Positions 36,468-45,409 of a stretch of 64,000 nt of DNA are shown here, piece after piece (the first letter of the stretch is position 1; each line of letters begins with the position of its first letter). The position numbers and the translations under genes were made by a program. This stretch comes from Hydrogenophaga sp. BPS33 (GTDB lineage Bacteria > Pseudomonadota > Gammaproteobacteria > Burkholderiales > Burkholderiaceae_C), in assembly GCF_009859475.1 (NCBI RefSeq), contig NZ_CP044549.1, positions 3,906,001-3,970,000 on the forward strand, read 5' to 3'. The notes beneath the pieces are model-generated. The model was not told the DNA's origin and did not search any database. It saw nothing but the letters and a program-made list of their open reading frames with translations.

Positions 36468-38242
36468 CGACGCGCTCCGGCCGGCGCACCGCCGGGACCA
36501 CCGAAGTTCTGCTGGCCCACGCCCGTGCCCTGGCGCTGCGTGTTGGTGGTGGCGCGCTCGGGTTCGCGCACACCGGCGATCACCCGATCGCCTTCGCTCA
36601 AGCCCGAGAGCACCTCGGCGTGCACGCGGTTGGAGACGCCGATGGTGACCTCGCGCTCCTCGATGCTGCCGTCGGCCAGCATGACTTTCACCTTGGCCTG
36701 GCGCGGGCCCCGCGGTGCGCGCAGCCCGCCCTCGCCTCGCGGCATGCCGCTGAGGTTGGCGTTGGCGTTGGCCGGCTTGCCGTCGGCCGCGGCGGACGGC
36801 GTGCGCGCCGCACCGTTGGCGCCCTGCGCTGGCGCGCTCGGCTTCTTGCCCGCTTCGGCCGTTGCGCCACTGGTGCCACTGGCAGCTCCACCGCCCTTCT
36901 GTGCCTGCGATCCGTTCTGCTCGCGCTCCTTGCGGCGCTGCTCGCGCAACTTGGCGCGTTCTTCTTCCGACATGTTCTGGAACGCTTCGCGGTCCATGCG
37001 CGGGCGCTCGCCCGACGCACCGCCGGCCTGCGCCAAGAGCACCGTGTCCGCCACGGTCTTGAAGGCGTCGCCGGGAATGGACGAGGTGCTGGTGCCGCGC
37101 GGCGCCGGTGTAGCGGGAGCGGGGGTGCCCGAGGGCGACGAAGGTGGCGTCGCGGCGGGCGCTGAAGGACCGGAACCCGCACCGGGCCCGCGACCACCGG
37201 CACCGCCCTGCTGAGCGCCCCGGTTGCCCTGGGCACCCCGCTGCATCGTCAGCGCCGACATCGGCACCACCAGCACATCCTTGGCCTCGGCCACCACGAA
37301 GAACACCTGCGCAGTCATGCTCGTCATGAGGCTGCGGTTGTTGTTGGGCACCTCGAAGAGCGCGTTGTACAGCACCACGTTGTTCGTCACCGTGGGCGTG
37401 GGTTCGATCTTCTTGAGCTCGCCATACCAGCGGCGTCCCTGGCCGCCCAGCGTGGTGAAGTACACCGGCATGCCGCCGCGCAGCTTGCTCACGTCGGCTT
37501 CGGACACCTGTGTCTGCACCGTCATCACCGACAGGTCGGCGATGCGCAGGATGGTCGGCGCCGACTGGTTGGTGTTGAGCGTCTGGCCCTGGCGCGCGGT
37601 GATGCTTACCACGGTGCCGGCCATGGGCGCATAGATCTTGGTGAACTTGAGGTTGGCTTCTTCGACCCGCATGCTGGCCTGCAACTGCTCCATCGACGCC
37701 TTGAGCGAATTGATCTGCGCGCGCGCGGTCTTCACCGCCGTCTCGGCGTTTTGCAAGGTCTCGGTGGTGGTGGCCTCTTCAGCCATCAGGTTCTTCTGGC
37801 GCTGCAAGTCGCGCTCGGTTTTGGCCAGCGTGAGTTCGCGCTCGGCCATCTGCGCCGTCTGCGAGCGCAACTGGGCGCGGCTCGCGTCCACCCGCGCCTG
37901 CGAGGTCTCGGCATCGATCTCGGCCAGCAGGTCGCCTTCCTTCACCTCGGAGCCCACTTCCACATGGATCTTGCGCAACTGGCCCGATACCTGAGCCCCC
38001 ACGTCCACGTAGTCGCGTGGCTGCAGGGAGCCGGTGGCACTCACCTGGTCTTCGATGTCGCCGCGCTGCACCGTGGCGGTGATGTAGGCGTTCTCGGTCT
38101 TGGCGCCCGGGCCCCAGCGGTAGTACGAGAAACCGCCGACCCCGCCGATCACGGCCAGGCCCACCAGCGCGATCAGCGCCCGTTTCCAGGTCTTGCGGCG
38201 GGCGGTGGGCGCCTTGCCCCCTTCACGTTTGACTTCGTTCAT
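36464..38242 (-). CDS. macA: MacA-type periplasmic adaptor with long low-complexity insert
   Basis: A 592-aa membrane-fusion protein. It has an N-terminal anchor helix ([21 protein letters not shown]), a biotinyl-lipoyl half ([20 protein letters not shown]), a coiled-coil hairpin (about 110-200), the second lipoyl half ([15 protein letters not shown]) and a beta-barrel part (to about 333). Typical MacA proteins are near 370-400 aa; here residues about 335-513 are a Gly/Ala/Pro/Ser-rich insert with a charged [17 protein letters not shown] helix, before the normal C-terminal strand domain. The start codon at 38240-38242 was chosen by family alignment; the ORF is open far upstream but overlaps the promoter region. 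First gene of the macA-macB-OMF operon. Confidence 0.92.
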   Translation of the reverse strand: MNEVKREGGKAPTARRKTWKRALIALVGLAVIGGVGGFSYYRWGPGAKTENAYITATVQRGDIEDQVSATGSLQPRDYVDVGAQVSGQLRKIHVEVGSEVKEGDLLAEIDAETSQARVDASRAQLRSQTAQMAERELTLAKTERDLQRQKNLMAEEATTTETLQNAETAVKTARAQINSLKASMEQLQASMRVEEANLKFTKIYAPMAGTVVSITARQGQTLNTNQSAPTILRIADLSVMTVQTQVSEADVSKLRGGMPVYFTTLGGQGRRWYGELKKIEPTPTVTNNVVLYNALFEVPNNNRSLMTSMTAQVFFVVAEAKDVLVVPMSALTMQRGAQGNRGAQQGGAGGRGPGAGSGPSAPAATPPSSPSGTPAPATPAPRGTSTSSIPGDAFKTVADTVLLAQAGGASGERPRMDREAFQNMSEEERAKLREQRRKEREQNGSQAQKGGGAASGTSGATAEAGKKPSAPAQGANGAARTPSAAADGKPANANANLSGMPRGEGGLRAPRGPRQAKVKVMLADGSIEEREVTIGVSNRVHAEVLSGLSEGDRVIAGVREPERATTNTQRQGTGVGQQNFGGPGGAPAGARR

Positions 38243-38395
38243 ATCGGTGGTGGTTGGAATGGAGCGGCACCAGGACGGCGGTGCGTGCTCGGAAATGTAG
38301 GGGGATATTGCCGCGCAAATATGGAAAGAATGAGCACGCAGATCGACACGGCTTGCACAAAGTTTGAAAGATTTGCGTTTAGTCTCTGTAGCGCC

Positions 38396-39952
38396 ATGCC
38401 TTTCCCGACCACCACGCCCTCCCCTCGCCCGCGCGGCTGGCTCTCGCGGTTCGACACCCTGCGCACCAAGCTCTTCCTGGCCATCGCCGGCGCCAACGTC
38501 GTGCTGGTCATGACGGCCTACCTCATCTACAGCTGGAGTTTCGACAAGGGCCTGGTCGAGTACCTGAACCGGGTCGACGAGACGCGCCTGCAGCCCCTGG
38601 TCGTGCGCCTGGCCGACGGCTACCGCCAGAACGGCCACAACTGGGACTGGATCGTGGGCGACCGCCAGCGCTGGTTCGAGCTCTCGCGCGAGACGCTCGG
38701 TGGCGGCAACCGCCAGCAGCGCCGGCCCGGCGAGCAAGGACAACTGCAGGGCACCTCCGGCAGCGCAGCCCCGGCGGACGCGCCCGGTGCGCAAGCCACG
38801 GCCACTCCGCCTGCGCCGCCACCACCACCCGAACCCAGCAGCAACGCCCAGCCCGCGCTCACCATCGACCCCCGCCTCATGCTGTTCGATGCCCAGCGCG
38901 AATTGATCATGGGACCCGAGGGCCGGGCCGAGCAGGCGGTGTTCAAGCCCATCGACGTGAACGGCCAGCGCGTGGGCTACCTGGGCTATGTGCCGCGCCT
39001 GCAGATGGTGACGTCGCTCGAACGCGTGTTCCAGGCGCAGCAGACGCGCACCTACGCGGCCATCGCGCTCGGCCTGCTGGCAGCGGTGCTGCTGAACGCG
39101 GCCCTGATCGCGCGCTGGCTGTCGGGACGCCTGCGCGAACTCGGTGCCGGCACCAGCGCGGTCGCGCGGGGCGACTACGGGGTGCGCCTGCAGGCCCAGG
39201 GCCACGACGAGCTGGCCCAGCTCGCGCAGGCCTTCAACCACATGGCCACCTCCTTGCAGGCCGCGCAAACCGCACGCCAGCAATGGATCGCCGACATCGC
39301 GCACGAACTGCGCACGCCGCTGGCGACCTTGCGCGCCGAGATCGAGGCGCTGCAGGACGGCATCCGCCAGCCCGACCACGCCAACCTGAACTCGCTGGCA
39401 CAAGAGGTGAGCCGGCTCACGCGGCTGGTGGAAGACCTGCGCCTGCTTTCGCTGTCCGACTTGGGCGCGCTGGACTACCGTTTCACCGCCGTCGACCTCG
39501 GCCGCTTCGTCGACCACCACCTCAGCGACGCGAACAGCCCGCCGGGCAAGGCCTTGCAGGTACAGACCGATCTGGCCGACGGCCTGGAGATCCGCGCCGA
39601 TGGCGACCGGCTCGACCAGGTGCTCTCCAACCTGTTGCAGAACACCCAGCGCTACAGCGACGCGCCCGCCACGCTGCGCGTGCAGGTGCAACGCGACGGC
39701 GCCGAGGCCCGCCTGACCTGGGAAGACAGCGGCCCCGGCGTTCCGCCCGAGGCCCTGCCCCATCTGACCGAGCGCCTCTACCGCGTGGATGCCTCGCGCG
39801 CCAGCGCCAGCGGCGGCTCGGGCCTGGGCCTGGCGATCGCCAACGCCATCGTCGAAGGCCATGGCGGGCGCATGCAGGCCTCGGCCAGCGCGCTCGGCGG
39901 CTTGCGCTGGGACATCTGGTGGCCGCTGCAAACCGAGACCGCGAATGGCTGA
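38396..39952 (+). CDS. BaeS-like sensor histidine kinase
   Basis: A 518-aa inner-membrane kinase with two transmembrane helices (about 22-44 and 220-242), a periplasmic sensor region containing a Pro/Ala-rich stretch, HAMP (LSGRLRELGAGTSAVARGDYG), HisKA with phospho-acceptor His303 (IAHELRTPLATLRAE), and HATPase with N and G boxes (LSNLLQNTQRYS, ASGGSGLGLAIANAIV). It overlaps the response-regulator gene by 8 bases, so the two form one unit. It is divergent from macAB, which is the most likely regulated target. ATG 38396 gives a normal N-terminus; an upstream in-frame ATG at 38322 is less likely. Confidence 0.92.
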   Translation: MPFPTTTPSPRPRGWLSRFDTLRTKLFLAIAGANVVLVMTAYLIYSWSFDKGLVEYLNRVDETRLQPLVVRLADGYRQNGHNWDWIVGDRQRWFELSRETLGGGNRQQRRPGEQGQLQGTSGSAAPADAPGAQATATPPAPPPPPEPSSNAQPALTIDPRLMLFDAQRELIMGPEGRAEQAVFKPIDVNGQRVGYLGYVPRLQMVTSLERVFQAQQTRTYAAIALGLLAAVLLNAALIARWLSGRLRELGAGTSAVARGDYGVRLQAQGHDELAQLAQAFNHMATSLQAAQTARQQWIADIAHELRTPLATLRAEIEALQDGIRQPDHANLNSLAQEVSRLTRLVEDLRLLSLSDLGALDYRFTAVDLGRFVDHHLSDANSPPGKALQVQTDLADGLEIRADGDRLDQVLSNLLQNTQRYSDAPATLRVQVQRDGAEARLTWEDSGPGVPPEALPHLTERLYRVDASRASASGGSGLGLAIANAIVEGHGGRMQASASALGGLRWDIWWPLQTETANG

Positions 39953-40655
39953 ACGCATCCTGATCGTCGAAGACGAAAACAAGATCGCTGGCGTGCTGCT
40001 GGACTACCTGCGGCAGTCGGGCTACGACACGCACCACCTCACACGTGGCGACGAGGTCGAGCCCTGGCTGGAACACCATCTGGTGGATCTCGTGCTGCTC
40101 GACCTGATGCTGCCGGGCAAGAGCGGCCTGGACATCTGCAAGGCCCTGCGCGCCGGCGCACCCGGGCGGCCCGCGCCGGCCATCATCATGGTGACGGCGC
40201 GCGTGGAGGAAATCGACCGGTTGCTCGGCCTGGAGCTGGGCGCGGACGACTACATCTGCAAGCCCTTCAGCCCGCGCGAAGTGGTGGCGCGCGTGAAGGC
40301 GGTGCTGCGCCGCGGCACGCATGCGGTGCCCGCCACCGAGGAGTCGCTCCAAGGCCTGGTGCTGGATGACGCCGCCTGGCGCGCCACCATCGCCGGCCAC
40401 GACCTGGGCCTGACCGCCGTGGAATACCAGTTGCTCAAGGTGCTGAGCGCGCGGCCCGGGCGCATCTTCTCGCGCGAACAGCTGATGGATGCGATGTACC
40501 AGGACGAGCGCATCGTCTCGGACCGCACCGTGGACAGCCACATCAAGAAGCTGCGGCGCAAGATCCAGGAACGCTTACCCGAGTACGAACTCATCCACTC
40601 CGTGTACGGCCTGGGCTACAAGTACGAGCCCCCCCCGCAGCCGCTCACGGTGTGA
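39945..40655 (+). CDS. OmpR/BaeR-like response regulator
   Basis: A 236-aa DNA-binding regulator. The receiver domain starts AERILIVEDENKIAG and has phospho-acceptor Asp53 (LVLLDLMLPGKSG), with Lys in DYICKPFSPRE. The C-terminal winged helix is typical (LTAVEYQLLKVLSARPGRIFSREQLM, DRTVDSHIKKLRRKI, YGLGYKYE). Its first 8 bases overlap the kinase gene. It probably controls macA-macB and the outer-membrane factor from the 38243-38395 intergenic region, by analogy with BaeSR. A short type-like repeat follows the stop. Confidence 0.95.
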   Translation: MAERILIVEDENKIAGVLLDYLRQSGYDTHHLTRGDEVEPWLEHHLVDLVLLDLMLPGKSGLDICKALRAGAPGRPAPAIIMVTARVEEIDRLLGLELGADDYICKPFSPREVVARVKAVLRRGTHAVPATEESLQGLVLDDAAWRATIAGHDLGLTAVEYQLLKVLSARPGRIFSREQLMDAMYQDERIVSDRTVDSHIKKLRRKIQERLPEYELIHSVYGLGYKYEPPPQPLTV

Positions 40656-40715
40656 GCGGCTTCCCCCCAGGGGGCGCTCCCTGGGACCGGCAAAGCCGGA
40701 TCCTCGGGAGCCCTG
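40656..40715 (+). repeat. GC-rich hairpin repeat, copy G (short variant)
   Basis: Short version of the gene-end repeat, starting at the stop of the response-regulator gene and in its orientation: GCGGCTTCCCCCCAGGGGGC, then GGGACCGGCAAAGCCGGATCC. It can form two stem-loops. Confidence 0.7.
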
Positions 40716-40759
40716 GTCGTGTGGTCACGTCGCGCCGGACACATTGCCGGCTGTTGGCT

Positions 40760-41701
40760 TCAGCGCTGTGCGATCGCACTCAGCCGTTCGCTGTTCTCGC
40801 GCAGTTCCGCGATCGGGTCGCGGCCTTCGGTTTGCAGCACGATGGTTTTCACGCCGGCTTGTTGCACGGCCTGCGCCACGGGGGCCGGCAGCTCGCGGTG
40901 GTGCAGCACGGCGGCCACCGACGCACTGCGCAACTGCTTGGTCAGGTCGGCCAGGGCTTGCGGGGTCCAAGCTTCGTCGGCGCGCGCGTCGGTGCCCGCG
41001 AGATCGAGGTTGAAGCCGTTGACGAGGTAGTGCAGCCGGTCCGACAGGCTGAACACGGCCACGTTGCTGGCCGTGGCCAAACGGGCTTCGCTCTGCGCGG
41101 TGATGTCCAGCACCTGCCGGCGCAGCGCGGCGGCATTGGCCTGCAAGCGCGCCTTCGCCACCGGCACCAGGCGCGCGACGTCGCCCACGATCACGTCGGC
41201 CATGCGGCCGAGGTTCACCGGGTCCAACCAGGGCAGATCGTTCGCAGAAGCGGCCTGCTCCTGCAAGGCCATGCCCGGCAAGGAGGCGTCGAGCGGCCGC
41301 GCCGCATCGATCTCGATCAGGCGAATGTTCTCGCGGCGTGCCAGCGGAAACAACGGGTCGTCCGGCCAGATGGAGCGCAACGCGACCACGGCATCGGCCT
41401 GCCGCGCGGCTTCGCCCAGCGCGTTCGCGCCGCGGCCGGAAAAGAACGCGAGCTGGCGGTTCGGCGGCAGCGTTTCGGGAGCCGGCCGCAGCACGCCGAT
41501 GCCAGTGTCGTGCACCAGCACAGTGGTGAGCGCGGCCACCACCGGGTGCGAAACGAGCAGGCGCGCCGGCATGGCCGCTGACGCAGCGGGCTTTGCCGCT
41601 GGCTGCGCGAAGGCCACCGACGTGGCGCCCAACGACAAGGCCAGGAGCCCGGTGCGAAACCACGGGCCCAACCACGGACCCAAAGAGCGACGCGAGGTCA
41701 T
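40760..41701 (-). CDS. ZnuA-like metal ABC transporter substrate-binding protein (second)
   Basis: A 313-aa exported protein (signal peptide ending VAFAQPAA, about 33) with the cluster A-1 metal-binding fold suggested by LVSHPVVAALTTVL, DAVVALRSIWPDDPLF, NDLPWLDPVNLGRMAD and VFSLSDRLHYLVNGFNL. Histidines usual for zinc/manganese coordination are fewer than in the upstream homologue (43340-44278), so metal preference is uncertain. ATGA overlaps the permease gene (41698-41701). Two different binding proteins in one ABC operon is unusual and may widen specificity. Confidence 0.8.
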   Translation of the reverse strand: MTSRRSLGPWLGPWFRTGLLALSLGATSVAFAQPAAKPAASAAMPARLLVSHPVVAALTTVLVHDTGIGVLRPAPETLPPNRQLAFFSGRGANALGEAARQADAVVALRSIWPDDPLFPLARRENIRLIEIDAARPLDASLPGMALQEQAASANDLPWLDPVNLGRMADVIVGDVARLVPVAKARLQANAAALRRQVLDITAQSEARLATASNVAVFSLSDRLHYLVNGFNLDLAGTDARADEAWTPQALADLTKQLRSASVAAVLHHRELPAPVAQAVQQAGVKTIVLQTEGRDPIAELRENSERLSAIAQR

Positions 41702-42600
41702 CCGGCATGTCCTTTCAACGACGGGGTGAACCCCCGCACGATGGCCGCGAGCGCGAACAACGCGCCGGCCGTGAGAATGATGGCCGCGCCCGAAGGCACC
41801 GGCAGTTCGAGTTCGATCGGCACCAGAATGCCGACCAGGGTGCTGACGGTAGCGATCAGCACACTCAGCCAGAAGAAGCCGCGCAAGGACAGGCTCAGCA
41901 GCCGGGCGGCGGCGGCGGGAATGATGAGCAAGGCGCCCACCAGGATCGCGCCGATCACCTTCACCGAAGCCACCGTGACGATCGTCACCAGCACCACGAA
42001 CAGGTAGTCCAGCAGCTTCACGCGCACCCCGCGCACGCTGGCCAGCTGCGGGTTGAAGCTGGCCAGCATGAAGCGGTTGTAGAGCGGCACGGTGAGGGCC
42101 AGCACGAGCGCACCGACCACCGCGAGCACCAGCAGGTCGTTGGCATCCACCGTGAGCACCGAGCCGAACAGCACGTTCTCCAGAATGTGGATGTTCACGC
42201 GCCCCGAGAGCATGAGCAGCAGGCTCGCCCCCATCGCCAGCGAGACGGCGAGGAAGACGCCGATCAAGGTGTCGGGCGAGAGGCCGGTGCGGTTGCGCAG
42301 GTAGTTCAGCATCATGCCGAACAGCAGGCAGTACGCGAACAGGCTACCGTAGGGCCCGGTGTAGGGTTCGCCCAGCAGAATGCCGATGGCCACACCGGTG
42401 AGCGCCGCATGGCCCACCGCCTCCGAGAAGAAGGCCAGGCGCTTGACCACCACCAGCGTGCCCAGGCCACCGAGCACCGGGCCGATGCACAGGCCGGCCA
42501 GCACCGCGTTGACCACAAAGCCGTAGGCCAGCGAGGCCGGCAAGCTGCCCTGTTCGGCCATGTGCTGGATCGACTGGCGCAGGGATTCCAGAGCGCCCAT
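41698..42600 (-). CDS. Metal ABC transporter permease (ZnuB/MntB-like)
   Basis: A 300-aa integral membrane protein of the ABC-3 family with about eight to nine hydrophobic helices. Seen are VVKRLAFFSEAVGHAALTGVAIG (the usual FFsdalsHaalpGia-like signature) and VKVIGAILVGALLIIPAAAARLL. The family transports Zn2+, Mn2+ or Fe2+ inwards. Its start overlaps the ATPase stop by one base and its stop overlaps the second binding protein start by ATGA. Confidence 0.93.
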   Translation of the reverse strand: MGALESLRQSIQHMAEQGSLPASLAYGFVVNAVLAGLCIGPVLGGLGTLVVVKRLAFFSEAVGHAALTGVAIGILLGEPYTGPYGSLFAYCLLFGMMLNYLRNRTGLSPDTLIGVFLAVSLAMGASLLLMLSGRVNIHILENVLFGSVLTVDANDLLVLAVVGALVLALTVPLYNRFMLASFNPQLASVRGVRVKLLDYLFVVLVTIVTVASVKVIGAILVGALLIIPAAAARLLSLSLRGFFWLSVLIATVSTLVGILVPIELELPVPSGAAIILTAGALFALAAIVRGFTPSLKGHAG

Positions 42601-43343
42601 CACGCCACCTCTTTCTCGTCGCGCCGCGCGCGGCTGGAGAACAGCGCCAGCACGCGTTCCGGGGTCAATGTGGTGGCGGCGTGACCATCGAACAGCACCT
42701 GGCGGCTCAGGCCGCTCACGTGGTCGGCCATGCGCGTGACGGCATCGAGATCGTGCTCGATCCACAGCACGGTGACGCGGGTCGCGCGCCAATGCGCGAG
42801 CAGGCGCTCGAAGGTGTCGACACCGGCCTCGTCCAGCGCGGACATGGGCTCGTCGAGCAGGATCAGATCGGGCGAGGGAATCAGCGCCTGCGCCAGCAGC
42901 ACGCGCTGGCGTTCGCCGCCCGAGAGCGCACCCATGCGGCGAGCGGCTTTCTCCCACATGCCCACCTGCTGCAAGGCCTGCTCCACCCGTGGCCTCCAGC
43001 GGGGCGACAAGCCCAGGAACACCGGTCGGCGCTGGCACATCGCGCCCATGAAATCCAGCACCGTCATCGGCAGGCCGGCGTCGAAGGCCAGCGCCTGCGG
43101 CACGTAGCCCACGGTGCCGGGCCGATCGCCGGGCCAGGTCATGCGGATCTGCCCTCGGTGGGGCATCTGGCCCAGCAGGGCCTTGAACAAGGAACTCTTC
43201 CCGCCGCCGTTGGGGCCGACCAGCGCGTGCACGCTGCCTGCCGCCACGCGCAGGCTCACCTGCCGCAGGATCTCGGTGTGGCCGAGCGAGAGATCCACCC
43301 GGTCGAACACGATCTCCGGGCCTCCCGCCTGAGCAACGGTCAT
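42600..43343 (-). CDS. Metal ABC transporter ATP-binding protein (ZnuC-like)
   Basis: A 247-aa ATPase with Walker A GPNGGGKSSL, Q-loop VGYVPQALAF, signature LSGGERQRVLLAQAL, Walker B LILLDEPMSALD and H-loop WIEHDLDAV. It belongs to the zinc/manganese/iron importer group. Both ends overlap neighbouring genes (ATGA at 43340-43343, one base at 42600), so the operon is tightly coupled. Confidence 0.94.
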   Translation of the reverse strand: MTVAQAGGPEIVFDRVDLSLGHTEILRQVSLRVAAGSVHALVGPNGGGKSSLFKALLGQMPHRGQIRMTWPGDRPGTVGYVPQALAFDAGLPMTVLDFMGAMCQRRPVFLGLSPRWRPRVEQALQQVGMWEKAARRMGALSGGERQRVLLAQALIPSPDLILLDEPMSALDEAGVDTFERLLAHWRATRVTVLWIEHDLDAVTRMADHVSGLSRQVLFDGHAATTLTPERVLALFSSRARRDEKEVA

Positions 43344-44278
43344 GCGGACTCCTGGATCGCGCGCACCACGGTCGCCAGGTTGCGGGCAATCTCTTTCTCG
43401 AACTTGTCGGCGGTGTACGCACCGTGCGAGATGTGGGTCAGCGCGTAGAGGCGCACGCCGGTTTCGCGGCGGATGGTGTCGACGTAGGCGGAAGGAAAGT
43501 CCATCTCCGAGAAGATCACCTTCACGTCGAGCGAGCGGATCTGGTCGATCGTGCCCTTGAGCTGCGACGGGCTGGGTTCGATGCCGTGCGCCGGCTCCAC
43601 CACCGCGGCCACTTCGAGCCCGAACTCGCGCAGCAGGTAGTCGTAGGCGCCGTGGATGGTGGCGATGCGAAAGTCTGCGCCGGGCGCCTTGGCCAGCTGG
43701 CCCAGCGCGTCGGCGCGCAGCTTGCGCAACTTCTGCGCGTAGGCGCGCGCGTTGTTCGTATAGGCCGGGGCGTTCGACGGGTCGAGCTTGCCCAGTTCGC
43801 GCGCAATGGTGTTGACCTGCGAGATCGACGCCGTCACCGACAGGAAAGTGTGCGGATTCACTACCTTGCCCGAGGTGCCGCGGCCCGTGCCCACCGCCGC
43901 CAGCAGCGGCACTTGTGCATTGGCCTCGATCACCTTCAGGTCGGGCTTCTCGCTGGCCTTGACCATACGGCCGGCGAAGTCGTCGTGCCCGACGCCGTTG
44001 AGCACGATCACATCGAGCGAGCCGATGCGTTTGATGTCTTCGGTGCGCGGTTCGTAGGCGTGGGGGTTGAACCCGGCGGGAATCACCGGCACCACCTCGG
44101 CCAGCTCGCCCACCACGTTGGCCACGTAGCTGTAGTACGGGTGCAAGGTCACACCCACGCGCAGCTTGCGCGCCTGCGCCCAGGCGGGCGCGCTGGCCGC
44201 GCACAGCGCCAGGGGCGACCAGGCCAGGGCGGACAGCAGGGTGCGGCGGCGCGCGGAAGGCTTGTGGCGGTCTTGCAT
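43340..44278 (-). CDS. Metal ABC transporter substrate-binding protein (ZnuA/TroA-like, first)
   Basis: A 312-aa periplasmic binding protein. A twin-arginine-like start (SARRRTLLSALAWSPLALC) and cleavage near AWAQA are followed by VGVTLHPYYSYVANVVGELAEVVPVIPAGFNPHAYEPRTEDI, whose His residues are typical metal ligands, then VGHDDF, NPHTFLSV and TIHGAYDYLLREFGLEV and SEMDFPSAYVDTI. It delivers zinc, manganese or iron to the permease encoded downstream. ATGA overlaps the ATPase. No His-rich loop is present, which argues slightly against a pure zinc specialist. Confidence 0.93.
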   Translation of the reverse strand: MQDRHKPSARRRTLLSALAWSPLALCAASAPAWAQARKLRVGVTLHPYYSYVANVVGELAEVVPVIPAGFNPHAYEPRTEDIKRIGSLDVIVLNGVGHDDFAGRMVKASEKPDLKVIEANAQVPLLAAVGTGRGTSGKVVNPHTFLSVTASISQVNTIARELGKLDPSNAPAYTNNARAYAQKLRKLRADALGQLAKAPGADFRIATIHGAYDYLLREFGLEVAAVVEPAHGIEPSPSQLKGTIDQIRSLDVKVIFSEMDFPSAYVDTIRRETGVRLYALTHISHGAYTADKFEKEIARNLATVVRAIQESA

Positions 44279-44327
44279 GAAAGGAATTCCGAGAGAAGAA
44301 GAGAAACGAAAACGGACGCTGCGCCGA

Positions 44328-44942
44328 TCAGTGCGCGACGTCCTTGCGCGTGACGCCCGCGTCGTAACGCACCACGACCTGGCGCCAGCCCTGGCGCGTG
44401 AGCGCAGCGTCATCGAGCGGCTCGGGCCACGGGTGTGCGTCCTGGCCCTGGCGCTGCACCCAGACCTGGGGCTCGCCGCCATGGCCATGCGCGTCATGCG
44501 CGCCCTCGGGGTCCGCGGCAGGCAGGCGCAGCAGCATGGAAGCCGCCACATCGGGCGCTGCGCTGCGCCCCGCATACGCCCTGTTCTGGCCCTGCGCGAT
44601 GGCGCGCCATTCGTGCCCGCCGCGCGTGCCCGCACCAGCGCCCACGGCGAACGGCGGCAGCTCCATCTCACGCAGTTGCTCGATGCGCGGCAGCGCCTGC
44701 TCGCCTTCCATCAGCGCGGCGATCTCCTCGGCCGCCACCAGCAGATCGGCGTGCACGCCCTGCTCCACCGCGTTGAGCTGTGTGCGCGCGTCGATCTGGT
44801 TCGCCGCCAGCGAGGCGTCTGCTGCGGGCTGCGCGCGCGCGCCGATCAGGATCGCCGCGACCAGCACGGTGCAGGCCGCCGCCAGCAACACCCACAAGGT
44901 TTCGTGGCCGGCGCCCGCCGGTTTCACGACTTGCACGTTCAT
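44328..44942 (-). CDS. Single-pass membrane protein of the metal transporter operon (DUF6162-like)
   Basis: A 204-aa protein with one N-terminal helix (LWVLLAAACTVLVAAILIGA), then a periplasmic part rich in His in AHDAHGHGGEPQVWVQ and ending TRKDVAH. It seems related to uncharacterised proteins found next to metal ABC transporters (DUF6162 is my tentative assignment). It overlaps the upstream small exported protein by ATGA (44939-44942) and precedes the binding protein gene by 49 bases. A role in metal handling is inferred from position and the His-rich stretch. Confidence 0.7.
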   Translation of the reverse strand: MNVQVVKPAGAGHETLWVLLAAACTVLVAAILIGARAQPAADASLAANQIDARTQLNAVEQGVHADLLVAAEEIAALMEGEQALPRIEQLREMELPPFAVGAGAGTRGGHEWRAIAQGQNRAYAGRSAAPDVAASMLLRLPAADPEGAHDAHGHGGEPQVWVQRQGQDAHPWPEPLDDAALTRQGWRQVVVRYDAGVTRKDVAH

Positions 44943-45268
44943 GGTTTCACGTCGGCATGGTCGACCTCGGCGGAGTGCTCGCCGCCGTCCTCCAGACGCA
45001 CGAAGAACTCGCCCGCGGGGCGCTTGAACGTCCAGGACGAATCGCTGCCCAAGGTGCTCTTGAGCAGCACGCGTTCGTCGTAGGCCTGCACCTGCACCGA
45101 CATGCCCGCCGCGTCACTGCCGTCCGAGAACTCGCCCACACAGCGCACCATGCCTTCGGCCGCCGGCCGGCACGTGAGCAGCAGGCTGTGGGCCGACGCC
45201 AGCCCGGGCAGCAAGGCCGCCGCGAACAAGCTCACGGCCAGGAAAAACGGACGGATTCGGAAGTGCAT
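44939..45268 (-). CDS. Small exported protein of the metal transporter operon
   Basis: A 109-aa exported protein with signal peptide (MHFRIRPFFLAVSLFAAALLP..., cleavage near ASAHS). The mature part has two Cys (LLLTCRPAAEGMVRCVGEFSDG) and a beta-rich pattern with an acidic/His end (EDGGEHSAEVDHADVKP). It was not recognised as a named family. It is the first gene of the minus-strand metal ABC operon behind the Fur-box-like site at 45321-45358. The start was chosen for the signal peptide; the longer frame would begin inside the promoter. Confidence 0.65.
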   Translation of the reverse strand: MHFRIRPFFLAVSLFAAALLPGLASAHSLLLTCRPAAEGMVRCVGEFSDGSDAAGMSVQVQAYDERVLLKSTLGSDSSWTFKRPAGEFFVRLEDGGEHSAEVDHADVKP

Positions 45269-45320
45269 GACCAGCGTTCGACAAACATCCACGCCAAGCC
45301 GGTGCCCGGCCGAGGGTGGA

Positions 45321-45358
45321 CGATAATGGATATGAATGAGAATGGTTCCCAATTATAG
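45321..45358. promoter_or_regulatory. Fur-box-like site between divergent metal ABC operon and hydroxy-acid dehydrogenase
   Basis: GATAATGGATATGAATGAGAATGG-like AT-rich sequence (GATAATGG at 45322, GAATGAGAATGG at 45334-45345, AATTATAG at 45351) matches the other four Fur-like sites in the window. TTATAG/TATAGT could be a plus-strand -10. Either or both neighbours could be iron-controlled. Confidence 0.6.
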
Positions 45359-45409
45359 TCGGCAAAGCACCCCACAGCAGCCCGCTGGCGCTCCTGTTTT
45401 TGCTGCAGC

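Noticed and set aside
34404..37214. 936-codon plus-strand ORF opposite macA-macB and the outer-membrane factor
   Set aside because: The His/Gly/Arg-rich translation and lack of motifs mark it as the shadow of the real minus-strand genes.
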